Assembly: GCF_000762405.1 (NCBI RefSeq)
Contig: NZ_JRPQ01000092.1
Location: 1 to 33,616 of the forward strand
Source of the DNA: Hoylesella timonensis S9-PR14
Lineage (GTDB): Bacteria; Bacteroidota; Bacteroidia; Bacteroidales; Bacteroidaceae
Reading direction: 5' to 3'
DNA length: 33,616 nucleotides
Under the pieces are notes generated by a model. It saw only the letters and a list, made by a program, of their open reading frames with translations. It did no database searches and had not been told where the DNA came from. Below, in pieces: positions 15,860 to 26,157 of this stretch. The first letter of the stretch is position 1; every line of letters begins with the position of its first letter. A program made the position numbers and the translations under genes.

Positions 15860-17229
15860 TTATTTTCAATGATCTTAGTCATTTGTGGTACATAATTGTC
15901 GAGGTCGCCTGCGCCCAAGACAACAAGTACATCAAAATCGCGTTTTTTAACCAAATCAATCACATCTTCCTTATGTATCATGCTCTTCTCTTTGCAGGTG
16001 AGCTCATTGTAAATAAGCGCTGAGGTAACTCCTGGTATTGGGGCTTCTCGTGCAGGATAGATGTCGCATAAGATAACCTCATCAAGTTGGCTCAGTGCTT
16101 CTGCAAATTCTTTATAGAAATCTCGCGTCCTTGTATAAAGATGTGGCTGAAATATCGCTGTGACATGCCGATCGTGATACAACTCACGCAGACTTTTTGC
16201 ACTTTGATAAATTTCCTTTGGATGGTGTGCATAATCTGAAAGGAAAACATGTCGCTCATTGTTTACCTTGAAATCAAAGCGTCTGTCCACTCCTTTATAA
16301 GTTGACATGCCATATCGCAACTCCTCTGCAGTACAACCGTTGAGTTGCGCCATTGCCATTGCAGCGACAGCATTCTCCACATTAATGGGAATAGGATGTC
16401 CCAATTCTACTTGGGTAACGTTCTCGATCGGCGAGATAAAGTCGAAGGTGATGGTTCCATTTTCTATTTTGATGTTTTCTGCATGGAAATCACCTCCGTT
16501 GAGACTGTACCGAAATACCCTCACCTCATCGTTTACATCCTCTTGCATTTCCAACCCCTCATGAATAATCAAGGCACCTCCAGGCTTTATCAATGTTGTG
16601 TAATGCCTAAAACTTTCTAAATATGCCTCTTTGGTTCCATAAATGTCTAAGTGGTCAGGATCTGTCGATGTGATGACACTCATCCAAGGACGAAGCCAGT
16701 GAAAGCTACGATCAAACTCGTCGGCTTCAATGACGATGTAATCACTTGTGTCGGAAAGGATGTAGTTGCTGCCGTAGTTCTTGGAGATTCCTCCAAGAAA
16801 AGCATTACAATCCACATGACTTTGGTGCATGATGTGTGCGCACATCGTACTGGTTGTTGTCTTGCCATGCGTACCTGCGAAACAAAGTCCTCGATGGGTT
16901 CTTGTCAACGAACCCAAGACTTGAGCTCGCTTTAAGACTTCAAAGCCGTTCGACTTGAAGTACTGCAACTCCACATGAGATTCAGGAATGGCAGGGGTAT
17001 ATATAACCATACAAACTTGCGGATTGCGACATGCGTGCGGAATCTCATCGATATTTTCATCATAGTGCAGGAGCATCCCCTCTTGTTCGAGTCGGTGTGT
17101 CAGTGCAGAAGGCGTCTTATCGTACCCCGCTACCACCAATCCTTTATGCAGAAAATAGCGTGCGATGGCACTCATTCCTATGCCACCAGCTCCCAAGAAA
17201 TATACCGATTTGATTTCTTTTATATCCAT
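15856..17229 (-). CDS. murC: UDP-N-acetylmuramate-L-alanine ligase
   Basis: Cytosolic Mur ligase that adds L-Ala to UDP-MurNAc, the first amino acid of the peptidoglycan stem, using ATP. The 457 residues show the N-terminal Rossmann-like FLGAGGIGMSA (11-21), the ATP-binding GTHGKTTT (119-126), the conserved EADEFDRSF segment near 168-176, and a late DYAHHPKEI (about 331-339). Its 3-prime end overlaps the GTG start of ftsQ; it follows murG by 29 bases. Confidence 0.98.
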   Translation of the reverse strand: MDIKEIKSVYFLGAGGIGMSAIARYFLHKGLVVAGYDKTPSALTHRLEQEGMLLHYDENIDEIPHACRNPQVCMVIYTPAIPESHVELQYFKSNGFEVLKRAQVLGSLTRTHRGLCFAGTHGKTTTSTMCAHIMHQSHVDCNAFLGGISKNYGSNYILSDTSDYIVIEADEFDRSFHWLRPWMSVITSTDPDHLDIYGTKEAYLESFRHYTTLIKPGGALIIHEGLEMQEDVNDEVRVFRYSLNGGDFHAENIKIENGTITFDFISPIENVTQVELGHPIPINVENAVAAMAMAQLNGCTAEELRYGMSTYKGVDRRFDFKVNNERHVFLSDYAHHPKEIYQSAKSLRELYHDRHVTAIFQPHLYTRTRDFYKEFAEALSQLDEVILCDIYPAREAPIPGVTSALIYNELTCKEKSMIHKEDVIDLVKKRDFDVLVVLGAGDLDNYVPQMTKIIENK

Positions 17230-17258
17230 TTTTTTATTTCCTATAATCTATTATACGT

Positions 17259-18377
17259 TCAATGCTGTTGACGAGCAGCCAATTTAAGAACCTCTTGCGC
17301 AATGATTTCAGCAGAATTTGGTAATGCGAGTTTCAAAATATTTTCGCTGAGGGATGCTAACTTCGCATCATCCTGCACTGTTTTCATTGCCTGCTCGAGC
17401 AAAATGTCTTTGGCTTCCACATCCTTTACGTAGATAGCCGCATTTTTATTGACCAGTGCCATTGCGTTTTGTGTTTGATGATCCTCCGCTACATTGGGGC
17501 TTGGAACCAAGATGACAGGCTTTCCAATCAGACAAAACTCGCTAATCGAGCTTGCTCCTGCACGACTAATCACCAAATCGGAAGCCTGATAAGCTACCCC
17601 CATATCACTGATAAAGTCGGTGACATAAAGGTTGGGCAATGGCTCTTGCGTCTTCAATGCGTTGCAAATATCCTTATAGTAATATTTTCCTGTTTGCCAA
17701 ATAAATTGAACCTCACTTGTTCGTATCATATCCAAGTGGCTTTGGATGCTTTCATTCAAAGTTCTGGCACCCAAACTTCCACCTACCAAAAGTATCGTCT
17801 TTCGCTTCGGGTCTAATCCAAAGGTCTCTTTGGCAGCTTCTTTTGACAACGCTGTCTGCAACACATTCTGCCTTACGGGGTTTCCGGTCATGATGATTTT
17901 TTCTGCAGGAAAGAAGCGTTCCATACCCTCGTACGCCACGCAAATCTTGTCTGCTTTCTTACCTAACAGTTTATTGGTGACCCCTGCATACGAGTTTTGC
18001 TCTTGTATGAGACAGGGAATATGCAGCTTGGAACACACGTTGAGCGTGGGTCCACTGGCATATCCGCCAACACCAACTGCCACCATTGGTTTGAAATCCT
18101 TAATAATGGTTTTAGCCAATCGTTGACTTTTCCATATCTTGACCAACACGGAGAGGTTCTTAAGCAGATGATGCCGATCGAATCCTGCGATAGGCAATCC
18201 TTTGATTTCATATCCTGCTTTTGGCACGCGCTCCATTTCCATTCGCCCTTGAGCACCGACAAAAAGAATCTTTGCATCGGGGCGTTCTTTCTTAATGGCA
18301 TTGGCTATAGAGATAGCGGGAAATATATGTCCTCCCGTTCCACCTCCACTGATGATGATTCTCAAATCACTGTTCAT
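17259..18377 (-). CDS. murG: Lipid II synthase MurG (GlcNAc transferase)
   Basis: GT28 glycosyltransferase on the inner face of the membrane that moves GlcNAc from UDP-GlcNAc to lipid I, giving lipid II. In 372 residues: N-terminal G loop GGGTGGH (11-17), second loop GVGGYASGP (102-110), EQN at 126-128 and GGSLGA (199-204). The UDP-GlcNAc-binding region includes SRAGASSISEFCLIGKPVILVPSP near 268-292. It lies between ftsW and murC in the operon. Confidence 0.98.
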   Translation of the reverse strand: MNSDLRIIISGGGTGGHIFPAISIANAIKKERPDAKILFVGAQGRMEMERVPKAGYEIKGLPIAGFDRHHLLKNLSVLVKIWKSQRLAKTIIKDFKPMVAVGVGGYASGPTLNVCSKLHIPCLIQEQNSYAGVTNKLLGKKADKICVAYEGMERFFPAEKIIMTGNPVRQNVLQTALSKEAAKETFGLDPKRKTILLVGGSLGARTLNESIQSHLDMIRTSEVQFIWQTGKYYYKDICNALKTQEPLPNLYVTDFISDMGVAYQASDLVISRAGASSISEFCLIGKPVILVPSPNVAEDHQTQNAMALVNKNAAIYVKDVEAKDILLEQAMKTVQDDAKLASLSENILKLALPNSAEIIAQEVLKLAARQQH

Positions 18378-18463
18378 CTTTTATATTTATATGAATAGGC
18401 AAAAGTAATCAAAATTTCTTTGATTTTACCATATTCAATGATATTTATCTTATCTTGCGTTTC

Positions 18464-19747
18464 TTATGCTGAAGCCACTGCGATGCTCATTTCCATGTCT
18501 TTATCTTCATCGGTTACTTGTTTTTTCTTCGCCGACCGACTCACACTAAGGATAGCCCCAATATACACACAGTTGATAATTGTTGACGTTCCACCCTTGC
18601 TCACTAAGGGAAGCGGCTGCCCAGTAACAGGTGCCAAGCCAACGGCAACGCACATATTGAACAATGCTTGGGTCACCAAAAGCAAAGCCAAGCCCATGGC
18701 AAGAAAGGCAGGGAAGTTGTTTTCACAGCGATTGGCTATCTGCCCCGTCCTGAAGAGAAGGATGATATAAAGCATGGCGACAAAGACACCCCCGATAATT
18801 CCCATCTCTTCGATGATGATTGCATAGATGAAATCAGAGAAGGCTTGGGATAAAAAATCGCGTTCCACCGAATTTCCTGGACCTTTTCCTATCACATTGG
18901 AGGAGACAATGGCAATATTGGCATGCCCAATCTGCCCATCTTTGTCCAAATCGAAATCCTCAGGAGCAATCTCTTTGCCATCAATGAAACGATCGATGCG
19001 CGCTTTCCATGTGTCAAAACGGTGAAAGACTTTCGTAAACATCGTCGTTTCTTCTTTTCCCGCCGTATTAGACACTTGTACGACCTGTTGCCCTTGGGCA
19101 TTTATTTTTTCCCTATCTTGCCCCACTAACATGACGAGTGCGAACACTGTTACAATGAGTAACGTAACGATACCCAACACCTTGCCTAATATTTTGCCAG
19201 GCACTCGTCCTATCATCATCATGAGAAAGATAACCAAACATAGCAACATGGCTGTAGAAAGATTTTCCACCATAATGAAGGGTACGATGCAGCCACTGAC
19301 AATAAGGATGTATTTGAAGGCATTTTTGTCTGCTCCTTGTTCCGTTTGCATGGCACTTAAAATCTGCGCAGTGGCCAAAACCATCGTGCCCTTGGCTATT
19401 TCGGACGGTTGAAACTGAATGCCGATGATGCTAATCCAACGTTGGGCACCATTGGTGGACTGTCCTGCTATGAGTACTGTTACCAAGGCAATGATTGAGA
19501 TTACGAGCAGGAAAGGGGTCACAATCTTGAAATATTTGCATTTAATATTCAGCGTCACGACCATTGCAAACACACCAACGAGCAAGATTCCAGTGTGCTT
19601 AACGATAGGAGCCCAGTAATGTCCGCCCTTATAAGTCAGACCTGCGGAGGCAGAATACACTTCGACGATCGAGATGATGCATAAAAAGAAAAAGACCATC
19701 CAAATCACCTTGTCTCCCTTAAAGATATTTCCTAATGTTTTATCCAT
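18464..19747 (-). CDS. ftsW: Septal peptidoglycan polymerase FtsW
   Basis: SEDS-family glycosyltransferase that polymerises lipid II at the septum with its partner FtsI, encoded upstream in the same operon. The 427 residues have about ten membrane segments and the family motifs GAQRWI (100-105), QPSEIAK (113-119), IGKGPGNSVERDFLSQAFSD (286-305) and GLAPVTGQPLPLVSKGGTS near 370. A loop of about 80 residues (207-290) between membrane segments is long and contains DLDKDGQI (266-273), an EF-hand-like calcium-loop start. Its ATG overlaps the TAA of murD as TAATG. Confidence 0.96.
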   Translation of the reverse strand: MDKTLGNIFKGDKVIWMVFFFLCIISIVEVYSASAGLTYKGGHYWAPIVKHTGILLVGVFAMVVTLNIKCKYFKIVTPFLLVISIIALVTVLIAGQSTNGAQRWISIIGIQFQPSEIAKGTMVLATAQILSAMQTEQGADKNAFKYILIVSGCIVPFIMVENLSTAMLLCLVIFLMMMIGRVPGKILGKVLGIVTLLIVTVFALVMLVGQDREKINAQGQQVVQVSNTAGKEETTMFTKVFHRFDTWKARIDRFIDGKEIAPEDFDLDKDGQIGHANIAIVSSNVIGKGPGNSVERDFLSQAFSDFIYAIIIEEMGIIGGVFVAMLYIILLFRTGQIANRCENNFPAFLAMGLALLLVTQALFNMCVAVGLAPVTGQPLPLVSKGGTSTIINCVYIGAILSVSRSAKKKQVTDEDKDMEMSIAVASA

Positions 19748-21078
19748 TATAAATTTCTTACCAAAGTCTTAAACTGATTTCCTCTATCTTCCATATTTTT
19801 GAACAAGTCGAAGCTGGCACAGCAAGGACTTAGCAATACCGTGTCGCCAGGACGTGCCATCTCATAGCAGGCTTCTACACATTCTTTCATAGAGTGGGTA
19901 TCACGTACAGGGATGCCCAAGGAGTCGAAATTGTTGTGAAGTTTCGTATTATCTGCGCCTAAATACACTAATCCAACGCATTTCTTTTTTACCAACTCCT
20001 TAATAAGTTGGTAGTCATTCCCCTTATCTTTTCCTCCAAGAATTAAGATTGTCGGTGTATTCATGCTCTCTAATGCGTACCAACAAGCATCGACATTTGT
20101 GGCTTTCGAATCATTGATATATTCTACACCGCCCACTTTGCACACCTTTTCCAACCGATGTTCCACCCCAGGGAAGTCGCTCAAGCTTTTCCTTATCACA
20201 TCATTCCGTATTCCAGCAATATCTGTGGCAATACCAGCAGCCAAAGAGTTGTACACGTTATGCTTTCCCGTGAGTGAAAGTGCCTCTTGTTCCATATTGA
20301 AAGGGGTGGGCTTTTCGATGGTGTACTGTCCTTCCTCAATATAACCAATCGAACCTTTCTCTTTGAGTTCTGAAAATGGACACTGTACGGCTTTGATATC
20401 ATACTTTTGCAATTCTCGCTTAATGATAGGGTCATCGTTCCAATAAATGAAGCTATCTTTTTCGGTTTGGTTTTGGATAATGCGCATTTTAGCGTCTACA
20501 TAGTTTTGCATGCAGTTGTCATAGCGGTCCAAATGGTCGGGAGTGATGTTCAACAAGATTGCAATATCTGCCTTAAACTTGTACATGTTATCCAACTGAA
20601 ACGAGCTTAATTCTATGATATAGTATTCGTGTGGGTCTTCCGCTACTTGTAAAGCCAAGCTCCGTCCAATGTTGCCAGCTAATCCAGCGTCATATCCAGC
20701 TGCTTTGAAGATATGATAAATCAGCGAGGTCGTCGTTGTCTTACCGTTGCTGCCCGTAATGCAAATCATTTTAGAATGCGTATATCGTCCTGCAAACTCT
20801 ATTTCACTAATGATATTGGTACCCTGCTTCATGAGCTTTTGTATCATAGGGGCTTCCTTCGGAATGCCCGGACTCTTAATCACCTCGTCTGCGTTTAGAA
20901 TCAAATCGGGTGTATGTTGCTTTTCTTCCCAACGGATGTGGTGTGCATCGAGCATCTTTTTGTATTTGTCTTTAATCTCACCCATGTCAGATACAAATAC
21001 ATCAAAGCCTTCTTTTTGGGCTAATATGGCAGCTCCTACTCCACTCTCTGCTGCACCGAGAATAACGATTCGTTTCAT
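19747..21078 (-). CDS. murD: UDP-MurNAc-L-Ala-D-glutamate ligase
   Basis: Cytosolic Mur ligase that adds D-Glu to UDP-MurNAc-L-Ala. The 443 residues show an N-terminal UDP-binding part with VILGAAESGVGAA (5-17), the ATP-binding GSNGKTTT (109-116), the conserved ELSSFQLD (about 156-163), ITPDHLDRYD near 178 and YINDSKATN near 300. The stop overlaps the ftsW start by one base. The gap of 151 bases to mraY upstream is the longest inside the operon, with no -7 box seen. Confidence 0.98.
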   Translation of the reverse strand: MKRIVILGAAESGVGAAILAQKEGFDVFVSDMGEIKDKYKKMLDAHHIRWEEKQHTPDLILNADEVIKSPGIPKEAPMIQKLMKQGTNIISEIEFAGRYTHSKMICITGSNGKTTTTSLIYHIFKAAGYDAGLAGNIGRSLALQVAEDPHEYYIIELSSFQLDNMYKFKADIAILLNITPDHLDRYDNCMQNYVDAKMRIIQNQTEKDSFIYWNDDPIIKRELQKYDIKAVQCPFSELKEKGSIGYIEEGQYTIEKPTPFNMEQEALSLTGKHNVYNSLAAGIATDIAGIRNDVIRKSLSDFPGVEHRLEKVCKVGGVEYINDSKATNVDACWYALESMNTPTILILGGKDKGNDYQLIKELVKKKCVGLVYLGADNTKLHNNFDSLGIPVRDTHSMKECVEACYEMARPGDTVLLSPCCASFDLFKNMEDRGNQFKTLVRNL

Positions 21079-21229
21079 ATCTTTTTCCTTTCTATTCTAA
21101 TCATAGTCACGTATCGACGAAGTTTTACAAGTTGCTAACGAACAATGTTTTATCTTTTAATATTAGTGGATACGTCTTATTGCTTTTTTCACTCAATGAC
21201 TTCATTTTATTGGAGCTAACCACTATCAT

Positions 21230-22498
21230 TTATCTTATCTTAAGAGTAATAATCGTCATGGCTGCTAATATAATGGTGATAATCCAGAAACGAATGGTAA
21301 TTTTCGATTCATGGATGGCCGAATGAGGTTTTTTAATGAGGTAATTGCATGCAGGATCCAACTGAGAATCTTGTGTGCGAAAATTGTCATGGATAGGAGT
21401 ACGCTTGAAAATTCGTCGCTTTATCCCTTTTCTCTTCCCACTCTTGTAGTAATATACTTGAAGCATCACACTCAAACTCTCTACAAAGAAGATACCACAG
21501 AGTATAGGAAGTAACAACTCTTTATGAATGATAATGGCAGAGACCGCAATGATACCTCCGATAGTTAGTGAGCCTGTATCGCCCATGAACACCTGCGCAG
21601 GGAAAGAGTTGTACCATAAAAAGCCGATGAGCGCACCAACGAAGGCACACATAAAGACCACCAACTCCTGCGAGCCTGGAATATACATAATGTTGAGATA
21701 AGCAGCGAATTCAATGTGTGAACTAACATACGCCAAGATTCCCAGCGTAACACCAATGATAGCTGAATTGCCTGCACACATTCCATCCATGCCGTCGTTA
21801 AGATTGGCACCGTTAGAAACTGCGGTCACTACGATAATTGTCATGATGACAAACAATATCCATCCTGCCGCAGTTTTGTATTTTCCGCACCAACTCATCA
21901 CACCCGAATAATCAAGATTATGACCTTTCACGAAAGGGATCGTTGTTTTGAGCGATTTCCGAGCATCTGTTCGATGTTTAATCACCATTTCATGACCTTG
22001 CTGTTCGATAGCCAAATTCTCATTGATTTTAACGTCTGGCGAGGACCATAACACCAATCCTACTATCAAACCGATGCCTACTTGCCCAATAATTTTATAT
22101 TTGCCTTTCAATCCTTCTTTGTTCTTGCGGAAGATTTTGATAAAGTCGTCCATCCCACCAAGAAATCCCAACCAAACGGTAGTAATAATCATCAGAATGA
22201 GGTAGATGTTGCGAAGTCGCCCCAACAACAGAACGGGTATGAGTATGGCAGCAATAATGATGACCCCACCCATGGAGGGAACTCCTATTTTGTTAACTCC
22301 AAAGGGGTCAATAGAAGCATCACGTTGGGTTTCCGTGATTTGTTTCAGACGAAGATATTTAATGAATTTCTCGCCAAACCATGCTGAGATGACCAACGAA
22401 AGAATGAGGGCAAGCAGCGATCTAAAAGAGATATATCCCCATAGATGCGCACCTGAAATGCCGTATTGCTCTAAAAATCTAAATAAATAGTATAACAT
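21230..22498 (-). CDS. mraY: Phospho-MurNAc-pentapeptide transferase
   Basis: Inner-membrane enzyme that moves phospho-MurNAc-pentapeptide from UDP to undecaprenyl phosphate, forming lipid I. The 422 residues have about ten membrane segments and the catalytic GGMDDFIK (Asp117-Asp118), NLNDGMDG (232-239) and FMGDTGS motifs. It is about 60 residues longer than E. coli MraY (360). The extra length is mainly a polar insert around residues 153-205, between two membrane segments. I infer the insert is a lineage trait. It lies 31 bases after murE. Confidence 0.97.
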   Translation of the reverse strand: MLYYLFRFLEQYGISGAHLWGYISFRSLLALILSLVISAWFGEKFIKYLRLKQITETQRDASIDPFGVNKIGVPSMGGVIIIAAILIPVLLLGRLRNIYLILMIITTVWLGFLGGMDDFIKIFRKNKEGLKGKYKIIGQVGIGLIVGLVLWSSPDVKINENLAIEQQGHEMVIKHRTDARKSLKTTIPFVKGHNLDYSGVMSWCGKYKTAAGWILFVIMTIIVVTAVSNGANLNDGMDGMCAGNSAIIGVTLGILAYVSSHIEFAAYLNIMYIPGSQELVVFMCAFVGALIGFLWYNSFPAQVFMGDTGSLTIGGIIAVSAIIIHKELLLPILCGIFFVESLSVMLQVYYYKSGKRKGIKRRIFKRTPIHDNFRTQDSQLDPACNYLIKKPHSAIHESKITIRFWIITIILAAMTIITLKIR

Positions 22499-22529
22499 CC
22501 TCTAAGTTTAATAGGGTTGTGGAAACGTA

Positions 22530-23981
22530 TTATGATTGTTTGAAAATTTCTGCCAGCACTTCTTTATCGTCAAAATGATGCTTTACGCCCTTGACTTCTT
22601 GATAAGTTTCGTGTCCTTTCCCTGCCACAAGGACAACGTCGTTCTTATCTGCAAGCATGCAGGCGGTGCGTATGGCTTCCCTTCTATCTACAATGCTCAA
22701 CACCTTTTTCATATCCTGCGCATCCAAACCTGCCAACATATCATTGATAATGTCTTGCGGTTCTTCAAATCGAGGATTGTCACTGGTGATAATCACTTTA
22801 TCACTTAGCTGTACTGCCTGCTTTGCCATTAACGGACGTTTACCCTTGTCACGATTACCACCAGCCCCACAAACAGTGATAACATGACCTTTGCCGTCTA
22901 CTTCATGAATGGCAAGGAGTACATTTTTCAATGCATCAGGAGTATGCGCATAGTCCACTACAGCTGTAAATCCTTGTGGGGAATGAAGCGTGTCCATACG
23001 TCCGTTGACACTGTGCAGCGTACTCATCGTTATCAGAATTTCTTCTCGTTGTTTACCCAACATGCGTGCTGTAGCGTAAACAGCTAAGAGATTGCTGACG
23101 TTAAATTTACCGATGAACTGCACTCCCACTTCCTGACCATCAATCTCTAAGTACATACCTTGAAAATGACATTCGATGATGCGAGCTTTGAAGTCAGCTG
23201 CGGTACGGACTGAGTAGGTCTTAACTGTTGCTTTGGTATTTTGCACCATGACCATGCCATTTTTATCGTCTGCGTTTGTAATGGCGAAAGCCGACTTGGG
23301 CAGATGGTCAAAGAAAGACTTCTTGGCGTTGCGGTAGTTCTCAAAAGTCTTATGATAATCTAAGTGGTCACGTGTCAAGTTGGTAAAAATACCTCCCGTA
23401 AAGTTTAATCCACCAATTCTCTTTTGCGCAATGGCATGTGACGAGCATTCCATGAATACATATTCACAATGCTGCTCTACCATTTTTGCCAACAGTTCAT
23501 TTAGCTCTATGGGGTCAGGCGTGGTATGGTCGGCAGGTATTTGCTCATCCTCGATATAATTGCACACTGTAGAGAGCAAACCACACCGATGTCCCAACTT
23601 ACGAAACATATTATATAATAAGGTGGCAATGGTTGTCTTACCATTTGTTCCCGTAACACCAATAAGTTTTAAGTGTTTGGAGGGATCTCCATAAAAACGT
23701 GTCGCCACCCTACCGACAGCATCTTCGGTTGATGTGACGACAATGTAGGTAATGCCAGACAACGGTTCTTTCGGCGCTTTTTCGCATAGTACTGCGACAG
23801 CTCCTAACTGTATGGCTTTATCAATATATTCGTGTCCATCTACTTGTGTCCCTTTGATAGCTACAAACAGATGACCAGGTTTTATCTTCCGGGAATCAAT
23901 GTTTACTCCCGATATACTGACATTCGTATCGCCCAAAATGTCAGTGCATTTAATGTCTTTGATTAATTCGTTACAAATCAT
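22530..23981 (-). CDS. murE: UDP-MurNAc-tripeptide ligase, meso-DAP type
   Basis: Cytosolic Mur ligase that adds the third residue of the stem peptide. The 483 residues show GTNGKTT (111-117), HTTPDP (152-157), [10 protein letters not shown] (201-210), and DNPR at 401-404. DNPR marks enzymes that take meso-diaminopimelate, whereas lysine-adding enzymes have a different tetrapeptide there. This predicts a meso-DAP cell wall, as expected for a Gram-negative. It lies 19 bases after ftsI. Confidence 0.97.
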   Translation of the reverse strand: MICNELIKDIKCTDILGDTNVSISGVNIDSRKIKPGHLFVAIKGTQVDGHEYIDKAIQLGAVAVLCEKAPKEPLSGITYIVVTSTEDAVGRVATRFYGDPSKHLKLIGVTGTNGKTTIATLLYNMFRKLGHRCGLLSTVCNYIEDEQIPADHTTPDPIELNELLAKMVEQHCEYVFMECSSHAIAQKRIGGLNFTGGIFTNLTRDHLDYHKTFENYRNAKKSFFDHLPKSAFAITNADDKNGMVMVQNTKATVKTYSVRTAADFKARIIECHFQGMYLEIDGQEVGVQFIGKFNVSNLLAVYATARMLGKQREEILITMSTLHSVNGRMDTLHSPQGFTAVVDYAHTPDALKNVLLAIHEVDGKGHVITVCGAGGNRDKGKRPLMAKQAVQLSDKVIITSDNPRFEEPQDIINDMLAGLDAQDMKKVLSIVDRREAIRTACMLADKNDVVLVAGKGHETYQEVKGVKHHFDDKEVLAEIFKQS

Positions 23982-24000
23982 ATATTTGAATTATTGTGCA

Positions 24001-26157
24001 TTAACTTAATGTAAGGAGGCATACTTGTTTTTTCTGAATGCGATGTCCTGGTGGAAGACTTTGTTGAACCACCTTCCCGCGACCGTTGAGACGCACCTTG
24101 ACACCTCTATTCTCAAGGATGTAGACAGCATCACGCGCACCCATTCCTAAAACATCAGGGATGTACTGATGTGTATACATCTTGGCTTTTTTCAGCTCGA
24201 CACTCGAATTGTTTTGAATTTCAGCTGTTCCCCAGATTGGATTGCCGTTTGCAAAAGTTCCACTCCAGTTACGGTTGGTGTTGATTCCCAAATGAGTCAA
24301 CACATAATTGGCAGCAAGCACGTTTCCATTCTTTACCTTTGGAACAAGAATGGAAGTAGAGTCTTTGGCATCTTTCACGTCTAACTTTAAGTCTTGAGCC
24401 ATAACACCTTCTGCAATGTGATGAAAGACAACACCACTCATTCCACCGCCCGAGGCAGGAAGTCCAGACTTTTGGATGCAGACAATACAACTGTAACGAG
24501 GATTGTCAGAAGGGAAATAGCCTGCAAAACTTAAGAGATAGTTGGTTCGTCCAACCTTATAACCGCCCGAACCTTGTGAGATTTGTGCCGTTCCTGTTTT
24601 GCCTGAGACTTTGAAAGATGGCGACCCAGCCTTGCGTCCCAAGCCTTGACTCACCACATGCTCTAAGATCGTTTGAATCTCTCCCAGCGTTTTAGGTTTG
24701 CAAATCTGTGATCGCAACACCTTTGGAGGAAAATCGATGAGTACTTCACCGTCTTTTACCACCTGTTTGACAAATCTGGGTTGCATCATTTTTCCGTTGT
24801 TGGCAATGGCATTATAAAAGGTAAGCGTCGAAATAGGAGGCACTTGAGTTTCGTAACCAATGCTCATCCATGGCAAGGCAGTCTTGCTCCAGTTAATCCA
24901 TTGTCCACGTTCATTTTTCTTAGGCATACGAATGACCGCAGAGGAAGAGCCTACCAATGGTATGTTAAGGGCGTCTGCTAAACCTGTACGGTAGAGACCT
25001 TGCACAAATTTCTCTGGGTTGTCACGATAATGATCGTCAATGATACGACTCACACCAATATTAGAACTATATAAAAGAGTTTGAGGCAAGGTGAGTGTTC
25101 CATACCCCCCTCGACGCCAGTTGTGATCTTTCATTTGTCTCCCATACATGGGCCAAACACCTCCAGCTGTTTCTATACGAGCCGTTGTATCCACGACACC
25201 ATCATCGAGTGCAACCATTATTGAGGCAACTTTGAAAACTGAACCCGGCTCTAATAAATCACTAACCGCATGATTCTTAACTTCACGATATTCGCCATCA
25301 AAGCATTTTTCCATGTTTACAATTGCCTTGATGTCACCCGTTTTCACCTCCATGACTAAGGCAACGCCCACATTGCCGTTAATCTGCTTCAACTCATCAA
25401 TGACAGCCCGCTCGGCTAAATCTTGCATTCCTACGTCAATGGTAGTCACGATATCTGCACCATCAATGGGAGGGGTATCCATGATGTCCAAGAACTTGTT
25501 GAGTACTTTGCGACGATGTACGATACCGTTTTTACCACGAAGAATAGAATCATAAGACAACTCCAATCCAAAACGAGCCGTATCCTTTGCACCATACATG
25601 GCACCCACCGTACGTCCCGCTAACGAACCGTAAGGACGTTGCCGAGCATTGAATTCCTCATAGTGAAAACCACTCATATATTTGGAGAGATTAAATATGG
25701 GCAAAGCCTTGATTTCCGTAAAAGAATTGTAGTCGATACGTTTCTTCCAAATAGGCCAGTGACGACTTTGTTGTTGCCGTCCTGTCTCCAATTCTTTTCT
25801 AAAAGCAGAAGCTGGCTTTTCTGGAAATATCTGATGCAGACCTTCACAGATAGAGTCGAGCTTCGCTTCCCAAAGAGAATCGTTTTTCGAGGTGCGGAGA
25901 CTCTTGAAGTCCATGTACACCTTAAATTCAGGCAACGAACTTGCCATTAGTTCTCCATTACAACTTAAAATGTTTCCTCGCATGGGTTTGATATCTACAC
26001 TATCGCGCTTTACTCGATCGGCAACCTTTGTCCAATAATCGCGTTTCGCTGTCATAATATAGAGCGTTTTACCCACTACGGCAACAGCTACCAAGGTCAA
26101 CATAATGGCGATGGCGCTGTAACGAGGCATAATTTTTTTATAATCAAACTTATTCAT
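24001..26157 (-). CDS. ftsI: Septal transpeptidase FtsI (PBP3-like) with a PASTA domain
   Basis: Class B penicillin-binding protein that cross-links septal peptidoglycan together with FtsW. The 718 residues comprise a short cytoplasmic start, a membrane anchor (about 15-35), a pedestal domain (about 55-220) and the transpeptidase domain. The active-site triad is SVFK (Ser306), SSN (364-366) and KTG (520-522). A single PASTA-like domain ends the protein (about 658-718: YIPDVLGMGARDAVYILENR). A C-terminal PASTA domain is absent in E. coli FtsI but common outside Proteobacteria. The ATG overlaps the TGA of the ftsL-like gene (ATGA). Confidence 0.96.
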   Translation of the reverse strand: MNKFDYKKIMPRYSAIAIMLTLVAVAVVGKTLYIMTAKRDYWTKVADRVKRDSVDIKPMRGNILSCNGELMASSLPEFKVYMDFKSLRTSKNDSLWEAKLDSICEGLHQIFPEKPASAFRKELETGRQQQSRHWPIWKKRIDYNSFTEIKALPIFNLSKYMSGFHYEEFNARQRPYGSLAGRTVGAMYGAKDTARFGLELSYDSILRGKNGIVHRRKVLNKFLDIMDTPPIDGADIVTTIDVGMQDLAERAVIDELKQINGNVGVALVMEVKTGDIKAIVNMEKCFDGEYREVKNHAVSDLLEPGSVFKVASIMVALDDGVVDTTARIETAGGVWPMYGRQMKDHNWRRGGYGTLTLPQTLLYSSNIGVSRIIDDHYRDNPEKFVQGLYRTGLADALNIPLVGSSSAVIRMPKKNERGQWINWSKTALPWMSIGYETQVPPISTLTFYNAIANNGKMMQPRFVKQVVKDGEVLIDFPPKVLRSQICKPKTLGEIQTILEHVVSQGLGRKAGSPSFKVSGKTGTAQISQGSGGYKVGRTNYLLSFAGYFPSDNPRYSCIVCIQKSGLPASGGGMSGVVFHHIAEGVMAQDLKLDVKDAKDSTSILVPKVKNGNVLAANYVLTHLGINTNRNWSGTFANGNPIWGTAEIQNNSSVELKKAKMYTHQYIPDVLGMGARDAVYILENRGVKVRLNGRGKVVQQSLPPGHRIQKKQVCLLTLS

